Source: Pseudomonadota bacterium
GTDB taxonomy: Bacteria > Pseudomonadota > Alphaproteobacteria > Rhizobiales > Phreatobacteraceae
DNA: 64,000 bases
Assembly: GCA_020161695.1 (NCBI GenBank)
Contig: JAIUOO010000020.1
Span: 1-64,000, forward strand
Direction of reading: 5' to 3'
Position numbers and translations under genes: made by a program. The notes beneath the pieces are model-generated. The model saw only the letters and a list, made by a program, of their open reading frames with translations. It searched no databases and was not told where the DNA came from. Positions 59,250 through 64,000 of the stretch are shown here, in pieces; position 1 is the stretch's first letter, and every line of letters begins with the position of its first letter.

Positions 59250-60818
59250 ATGACCCAGCACCCGACCGCCCACCACGACACGATCCTGATCATCGACTTC
59301 GGTTCGCAGGTGACCCAGCTGATCGCGCGGCGGGTTCGCGAGGCGGGCGTCTACTGCGAGATCCACCCCTTCCAGTCGGCGGAAGCCGCCTACCGGAGGC
59401 TGAAGCCGAAAGGCGTCATTCTGTCGGGCTCCCCCGCCTCGGTGACCGAGGACTTCTCGCCGCGCGCGCCGCAGCTCATCTTCGACGAGCATCTGCCGGT
59501 CTTCGGCATCTGCTATGGCGAGCAGACCATGGCCCAGCAGCTCGGCGGCAGGGTCGAGGCCGGCCATCACCGCGAGTTCGGCCGCGCCTTCCTCGACGTG
59601 CACAAGCCGACCAGGCTGTTCGACGGCGTCTGGGAGCCCGGCAGCCGCCATCAGGTCTGGATGAGCCACGGCGACCGCGTCACCGAGCTGCCCGAGGGCT
59701 TCGAGGTGGTCGCCACCTCCGACAATGCGCCTTTCGCGGCCATCGCCGACGAGAAGCGCAGCTATTACGCGGTGCAGTTCCACCCGGAGGTGGTGCACAC
59801 GCCGGACGGCGCGAAGCTGATCCAGAACTTCGTCCACAAGATCGCCGGTGCCAAGGCCGACTGGTCCATGTCCGCCTACCGGCAGGAGATGATCGCGAAG
59901 ATCCGCGCGCAGGTCGGCAAGGGCAAGGTCATCTGCGGCCTGTCCGGCGGCGTCGATTCGTCGGTCGCGGCCGTGCTGATCCACGAGGCCATCGGCGACC
60001 AGCTCACCTGCGTCTTCGTCGATCACGGCCTGATGCGGCACAACGAGGCTACGCAGGTCGTCGATCTGTTCCGCGGCCACTACAACATCCCGCTGGTCCA
60101 TGTGGACGCGGCCGACCTTTTCCTCGGCGAACTCGCGGGCGTCACCGACCCCGAGACGAAGCGCAAGACCATCGGTCGCCTGTTCATCGAGGTCTTCGAG
60201 AAGGAGGCCAAGGCCATCGGCGGCGCCGAGTTCCTCGCGCAGGGCACGCTCTACCCCGACGTGATCGAGAGCATCTCCTTCTCCGGCGGGCCTTCGGTGA
60301 CGATCAAGAGCCACCACAATGTCGGCGGCCTGCCCGAGCGCATGAACATGAAGCTCGTCGAGCCGCTGCGCGAACTGTTCAAGGACGAGGTGCGGGCGCT
60401 CGGCCGCGAGCTCGGCCTGCCCGAGAGCTTTGTCGGCCGCCATCCGTTCCCGGGGCCGGGCCTCGCCATTCGCATTCCCGGCGAGATCACCCGCGAGAAG
60501 CTCGACATCCTCAGGAAGGCCGACGCGATCTATCTCGACGAGATCAGGAAGGCCGGGCTCTACGACACGATCTGGCAGGCCTTCGCGGTGCTGCTGCCGG
60601 TCCGCACGGTGGGTGTCATGGGCGACGGGCGGACCTACGACCATGTCTGCGCGCTGCGTGCCGTGACCTCGGTCGACGGCATGACCGCCGATTTCTACCC
60701 CTTCGACATGAATTTCCTCGGCCGCGCCGCGACCCGCATCATCAACGAGGTGCGCGGCATCAACCGCGTCGTCTACGACGTGACCTCGAAGCCGCCCGGC
60801 ACGATCGAGTGGGAGTGA
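59250..60818 (+). CDS. guaA: GMP synthase (glutamine-hydrolysing)
   Basis: 522 residues. The amidotransferase part has GICYGEQ with Cys88 and FHPEVVHT. The ATP pyrophosphatase loop is LSGGVDSSVAA at about 231. GVMGDGRTYDHVCALRAV and the ending KPPGTIEWE are typical. It converts XMP to GMP with glutamine, completing the pathway begun by guaB. AGGGGC precedes the ATG. Confidence 0.97.
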   Translation: MTQHPTAHHDTILIIDFGSQVTQLIARRVREAGVYCEIHPFQSAEAAYRRLKPKGVILSGSPASVTEDFSPRAPQLIFDEHLPVFGICYGEQTMAQQLGGRVEAGHHREFGRAFLDVHKPTRLFDGVWEPGSRHQVWMSHGDRVTELPEGFEVVATSDNAPFAAIADEKRSYYAVQFHPEVVHTPDGAKLIQNFVHKIAGAKADWSMSAYRQEMIAKIRAQVGKGKVICGLSGGVDSSVAAVLIHEAIGDQLTCVFVDHGLMRHNEATQVVDLFRGHYNIPLVHVDAADLFLGELAGVTDPETKRKTIGRLFIEVFEKEAKAIGGAEFLAQGTLYPDVIESISFSGGPSVTIKSHHNVGGLPERMNMKLVEPLRELFKDEVRALGRELGLPESFVGRHPFPGPGLAIRIPGEITREKLDILRKADAIYLDEIRKAGLYDTIWQAFAVLLPVRTVGVMGDGRTYDHVCALRAVTSVDGMTADFYPFDMNFLGRAATRIINEVRGINRVVYDVTSKPPGTIEWE

Positions 60819-60836
60819 AGCGCACAAGTGTGCGCT
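60819..60836. terminator. Inverted repeat just after guaA
   Basis: AGCGCACA and TGTGCGCT form a perfect inverted repeat with only two bases between them, starting one base after the guaA stop. No T-run follows. It may be a weak terminator or a protein-binding site. Confidence 0.4.
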
Positions 60837-60926
60837 CGCTCGAGGCAGGCTGACCTGTTCATCCGACGCTTTGAGGCAATTTCTTCAACGGCCTGCAAAC
60901 CCAGCAGGTACGCATGCTGTTTACGA

Positions 60927-60941
60927 GAACAAAACAGAAAC
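60927..60941. promoter_or_regulatory. Candidate alphaproteobacterial LexA (SOS) box
   Basis: GAAC, 7 bases, AAAC matches the GAAC-N7-GAAC form of the alphaproteobacterial SOS box at 7 of 8 positions, with the usual A-rich spacer. It lies 25 bases before the 2H phosphoesterase ATG. No other near match of this quality was noticed near a start in the window. Confidence 0.45.
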
Positions 60942-60965
60942 ATAAGCTCCCCGCGGAGCAAACTC

Positions 60966-61568
60966 ATGCGGGTTTCCGACAGCCGTCAGCTTTCGCTCGC
61001 TCTCGGCCTGCCGCCGCAGGCGAGCCGCGACACGGTCTTTTTCGCGGCCTTGCCGCCGCCGGAAGTCGCCAATGCGATCGCCGTCTGCGGGAGGCAACTG
61101 CTGGCGGGGCAACGGTTTCGCATCGACTGGCGTCCGGCGCGCGTGCTGCATGTGTCGCTGGCAGGCGTCGGGCTCTGGGACGGTCTGTCGCCGGATGGGT
61201 TGCGCCAGATCCGGCGCGTCGGCGCGGGTCTGGACATCCCGGCCATTCCTGTTCGCCTCGTTCAGGCGCTGAGCTTCGGCAAGGCTCGCCGCCGCGCGTT
61301 GGTGCTCGTCTGCGAACCGTCCTGTATTCCGCCGCTGGCAGCGCTTGCCCGGACGCTGCGGCGGGGGCTGGCGGCGGGCGGCTTCTGGCGGGCCGCACGT
61401 GACAGTTTCACGCCGCATCTGACGATTGGGTATGTCGATGGTGGTTTCGATCCCATTCCCGCCGAACAGGTACCGGGCTGGGTGGTTCGCGATGTCGTGC
61501 TGGTGCGCAGCCGCCATGGCGAGGCGCGCTATGATGAGCTCGGGCGCTGGGCGCTTGCCGGTCCGTAG
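60966..61568 (+). CDS. 2'-5' RNA ligase/2H phosphoesterase family protein
   Basis: 200 residues from the ATG at 60966, with GGAG 7 bases upstream. The two HxT/S motifs are VLHVSLAGVG and FTPHLTIGYV, the catalytic pair of the 2H superfamily. TVFFAALPPPEVANAI is the N-terminal block of ThpR/LigT-like proteins. These act on 2',3'-cyclic or 2'-5' linked RNA ends. A LexA-like site just upstream hints at damage-induced expression. Confidence 0.88.
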   Translation: MRVSDSRQLSLALGLPPQASRDTVFFAALPPPEVANAIAVCGRQLLAGQRFRIDWRPARVLHVSLAGVGLWDGLSPDGLRQIRRVGAGLDIPAIPVRLVQALSFGKARRRALVLVCEPSCIPPLAALARTLRRGLAAGGFWRAARDSFTPHLTIGYVDGGFDPIPAEQVPGWVVRDVVLVRSRHGEARYDELGRWALAGP

Positions 61569-61631
61569 CGGCCTGCGCAGAAGGAGCGAAGCGCGGCAGG
61601 TGCCCGCGAATCGCGACCCGGTGGAACAACC

Positions 61632-61979
61632 ATGGCAGTCACTCTCTACGGCATCACCACCTGCGACACGGTGCGCAAGGCGCGCAACTGGCTCGACGCG
61701 AAGGGCATCGCCTACCGCTTTCACGACTTTCGTGCGGAGGGACTGGATGCCGGCCGTGTCGAGGGCTGGATGGATACTCTCGGCTGGGAGGCCGTGCTGA
61801 ACCGCCAGAGTACGAGTTTCAAGGCGCTGCCGCCGGCCGATCAGGCGGGCCTCGATCGCGCCAGGGCTCTCGGACTCATTCTCGCCAATCCGACCATGGT
61901 GAAGCGGCCCGTGCTGGAGCGTCCGGGCAGCGTCATGGTCGGCTTCAAGCCCGAGCGTTACGCCGAGGCTTTCGCCTGA
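61632..61979 (+). CDS. ArsC/Spx-family protein (YffB type)
   Basis: 115 residues. LYGITTCDTVRKARNWLDAKGI has the single active Cys11 in the CxxxxRKA pattern of YffB. LNRQSTSFKALP and NPTMVKRPVLE are the family blocks. It is thioredoxin-like and may be a glutathione-dependent reductase. Distinct from true arsenate reductases of ars operons, none of which is near. Confidence 0.9.
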   Translation: MAVTLYGITTCDTVRKARNWLDAKGIAYRFHDFRAEGLDAGRVEGWMDTLGWEAVLNRQSTSFKALPPADQAGLDRARALGLILANPTMVKRPVLERPGSVMVGFKPERYAEAFA

Positions 61980-61983
61980 TGCG

Positions 61984-62472
61984 TCAGGCCGCGCGCGCTG
62001 CTTGCTCGCGCATGGCGAACCACGCACCGCCGGCGGCGCTTGCGATGCCGAGGACGAAGGGCAGCCAGGCTGCGGCGAACGCCCAGGCATAGCTCTCGAA
62101 ATAGGGCGATCCGCGAAGCTGGTAGAAGGCGAACAGGATCAGCACCGCCGCGCCATAGCCGAGCACGAAGCCGCCGAGGCCGCCGGCCACTCCGCGTGCG
62201 GTCCGGCCCCATGGCTGCCGTGGGGGGAGAGTGCCGCCGATACGTTCTCTCTGACGCCTGCTGGTGATCACGGCGGCCGTCGCGGCGGCCACGATGGCCG
62301 TGATGCAAGCGCCCATCGGCGCGATGACGAAGGCGAGGCCCATGGCGGCGGCGCCCTCGCGCTGCGAGACCCCATAGACCTCCATCAGGACGATGCCGAT
62401 GCCGAGCGTCGCGGCATAGCCGCCGACGAGGCCGATCAGGGCGAAGGCGAGGGCCCAGCCGAACACGCGCAT
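61984..62472 (-). CDS. Membrane protein of unknown function
   Basis: 162 residues with four hydrophobic segments: FALIGLVGGYAATLGIGIVL, AFVIAPMGACITAIVAAATA, GGFVLGYGAAVLILFAF and FAAAWLPFVLGIASAAGG. A basic loop (SRRQRERIGG) lies in the middle. No family recognised. It converges on the YffB gene with 4 bases between stops. Confidence 0.7.
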   Translation of the reverse strand: MRVFGWALAFALIGLVGGYAATLGIGIVLMEVYGVSQREGAAAMGLAFVIAPMGACITAIVAAATAAVITSRRQRERIGGTLPPRQPWGRTARGVAGGLGGFVLGYGAAVLILFAFYQLRGSPYFESYAWAFAAAWLPFVLGIASAAGGAWFAMREQAARAA

Positions 62473-62569
62473 GGGAAAGGGCTCCGGACGAAGGCAGCCC
62501 TTCTAGGCGCGCGGCGTTTCGACCGCGTGGCTGGCTTTCGCCGGGATGTTTCGGCCCGGGATGTGTCGC

Positions 62570-63133
62570 TCAGGGAGCGGAGGAGGGCCGGGGCGCGGGG
62601 ACCGGCGCGAATCCGAGCGCGCCGGCCGGCAGGGCGGGCGTCTCGTCGGCGGCCGCGAACCGTCCGCCACCGAGCGGAATCGAGCGCGGCGTCGCGGGGC
62701 TCTGGCTGTCCTGCATCTGGACCGGCACGGCAGCAGGTGCCGGCGGCTCCGGATCGGCCGGCATCACCACGCGTGCCTGAACCTTGTTCGGGTCGCTGTC
62801 CGGCGAGGCGGCGCCCGGCAGCTGGACGGAACGCGACGAAGCCGAGGCAAGAGAGGGGGTCGACGCATCAGGCGCTGCCGCGACGAGCGGCGCGGGGGGC
62901 GCCGGCGGCGGCATGGCGGCCAGCAGGGCGTCGCGGTTGGCAAGGGTAAAGCCGCCTGCGGCGGCCCCGGCCACCACAATGGCGGAGAAGAACAGGACCA
63001 GACGGCGCCAGCGAGCCCCCTTCAGCCGACGCGCCGCCTGACGCGCACGCGCGGGATCGTAGGAATCGCCCGGGAAGGGCGGTGCCTCGACGGCGGCGGC
63101 GGGATCGGCGGATGTCTGATGAGCTGTGTTCAT
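62570..63133 (-). CDS. Membrane-anchored Pro/Ala-rich protein
   Basis: 187 residues. A cytoplasmic N-terminus of about 45 residues ending in the basic RRLKGARWRR is followed by one helix (LVLFFSAIVVAGAAAGGFTL). A periplasmic Pro/Ala/Ser-rich low-complexity tail follows, with PPAPPAPLVAAAPD and DPEPPAPAAVPVQ. The layout is that of an envelope anchor or spacer. Function unknown. Confidence 0.65.
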   Translation of the reverse strand: MNTAHQTSADPAAAVEAPPFPGDSYDPARARQAARRLKGARWRRLVLFFSAIVVAGAAAGGFTLANRDALLAAMPPPAPPAPLVAAAPDASTPSLASASSRSVQLPGAASPDSDPNKVQARVVMPADPEPPAPAAVPVQMQDSQSPATPRSIPLGGGRFAAADETPALPAGALGFAPVPAPRPSSAP

Positions 63134-63442
63134 TCGACCGGGAGCACGCGTGAGACGTAACCGCTAACACTTCCGAGGCGGCGTGGCCAGATCGAGCCGG
63201 ACCGCAGCGGACATGGATCGAGGATAAGCTCCTCTGGTCCCCAATTGTGGCGTGGATGGGGAAGACGCGCATATTTGTCACAACAATCGTGCAAGTGGCA
63301 TTGCCGCGCCCGGCATCTTCCGGACGAACCGCTTCTGCCGCACCGCCGCCGCGTTTGCGTCGGAGAGGGGGAGTTGATAGGTTCCGCGCCGCTTTTCAGG
63401 CTGGCGTGACCGATGCTCCCGCCGGCTGCCCTGGACGGAACG
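63134..63442. promoter_or_regulatory. Intergenic region upstream of the YfgM-like gene
   Basis: About 310 bases between divergent genes. The stretch 63240-63300 is A+T-richer and contains TTTGTCACAACAAT, a likely promoter area. I see no RNA gene or terminator hairpin with a T-run in it. Confidence 0.35.
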
Positions 63443-64000
63443 ATGGCCGACATTTTCGACGAAGTCGAAGAGGACCTGCGCAAGGCCCGCTTCGAGGCGC
63501 TGGTGAAGAAATTCTGGCCGCACATGCTGACCATCGCCGTACTGGTGGTGGCGGTCATCGGCGGCTGGCGCTTCTACGAGTACCAGCAGGCGCAGGCGTC
63601 GGCTGCGGCCGGTGCGCGCTTCGAGGCGGCGCTGCGCCTGTCGCGGACCGATGGCGCGGAGGCCGAGAAGCAGTTCCAGGCGCTCGCGGCGGACGCCCCG
63701 TCCGGCTATCGCATCCTGTCGCGCTTCCGCCAGGCGACGGAACTTGCGGCCCGCGACAAGGACGGCGCGGTGCGGGCCTACGACGCGCTCGCCGCGGATG
63801 CGGCCATCGGCCCGCTGCTTCAGGACGTCGCCCGCGTGCGGGCCGCCTATCTCCTGGTCGACACGGCGCCTGCCGCCGAGGTCGCGCGCCGCGTCGAGGC
63901 GCTTGCCGTCGCGGGCAACGCGTTCCGACACTCGGCGCGCGAGCTTCTGGCGCTGGCTGCCCTCAGGGCGGGCGACAAGCCCAATGCCGAGCGCTGGCTG
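63443..64000 (+). CDS. YfgM-like tetratricopeptide protein, N-terminal part (cut by window end)
   Basis: 186 codons from the ATG at 63443 run open to the window end; an ATG at 63413 is in frame. The start ADIFDEVEEDLRKARFEALVKKFWP, then the helix MLTIAVLVVAVIGGWRFYEY and Ala-rich helical repeats are typical. In Rhizobiales such proteins precede bamB and der. It is anchored in the inner membrane with periplasmic repeats and probably works in envelope protein assembly. Confidence 0.8.
   Translation, partial: MADIFDEVEEDLRKARFEALVKKFWPHMLTIAVLVVAVIGGWRFYEYQQAQASAAAGARFEAALRLSRTDGAEAEKQFQALAADAPSGYRILSRFRQATELAARDKDGAVRAYDALAADAAIGPLLQDVARVRAAYLLVDTAPAAEVARRVEALAVAGNAFRHSARELLALAALRAGDKPNAERWL

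Overview
The window is G+C-rich (roughly two-thirds G+C in most genes) and reads as chromosome of an alphaproteobacterium of the order Hyphomicrobiales (Rhizobiales), possibly near Bosea, Phreatobacter or Methylobacterium. The genus is a guess. The order is supported by the guaB-(MAPEG)-rsmB-guaA housekeeping block, the HemP/HmuTUV plus HmuR/TonB/IsdG-type/HutX haem locus, a TadG-like protein, many Bug/Liv/Dpp-type uptake systems with IclR, GntR and Rrf2 regulators, and the Rhizobiales-type intergenic palindromic repeats. I see no rRNA, tRNA or CRISPR array.

Layout. 1-1720: a small lower-G+C foreign patch with the tail of an IS5-type transposase, a candidate IS end and a DUF3883 nuclease-fold protein. 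1723-10582: a catabolic and uptake cluster with a mandelate-racemase-type dehydratase, an epimerase, a RidA protein, and a Dpp-type binding protein with two permeases but no ATPase, followed by a GntR regulator, an alpha/beta hydrolase and a cupin. 10612-16117: a five-gene minus-strand operon (MHS symporter, three SDRs, NodB-fold deacetylase) divergent from an IclR regulator across a long palindrome. 16130-18110: an MBL hydrolase and three odd small proteins, one with an Arg/Trp/Tyr-rich tail and one whose ribosome-binding site sits in a perfect hairpin. 18267-23843: a Bug-type binding protein, RraA-like and IlvD/Edd sugar-acid enzymes, and NhaA. 24042-26483: a TadG-like VWA protein and a secreted Pro/His-rich protein.

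26704-35070 is a complete haem acquisition locus. hemP-hmuT-hmuU-hmuV overlap one another by 4 bases on the minus strand. Divergently transcribed are the outer-membrane receptor, a TonB, an IsdG-type haem oxygenase and HutX, ending in a strong terminator. An Rrf2 regulator overlaps hmuV tail to tail. 35174-38754: a GMC oxidoreductase converging on a BKACE enzyme and a hydroxyacyl-CoA-type dehydrogenase, resembling carnitine or betaine-type catabolism. 38756-45159: a DUF559 gene among G/C-rich repeats, then a Liv transporter whose LivM, LivG and LivF parts are fused into one 840-residue protein, its LivH and binding protein, and a divergent FCD-type GntR regulator. 45188-49493: an SDR, a phosphoesterase, an FAD-linked D-lactate-dehydrogenase-like enzyme and an M20 peptidase.

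49645-64000 is more housekeeping in character: DUF2478, tusA-like/mrp, guaB, rsmB-like, guaA, a 2H phosphoesterase behind a LexA-like site, an ArsC/YffB protein, membrane proteins, and the start of a YfgM-like protein that runs off the window. Scattered through it are several small secreted proteins, two of which share a Cys-W-DTP-GP-RR-Cys tail.
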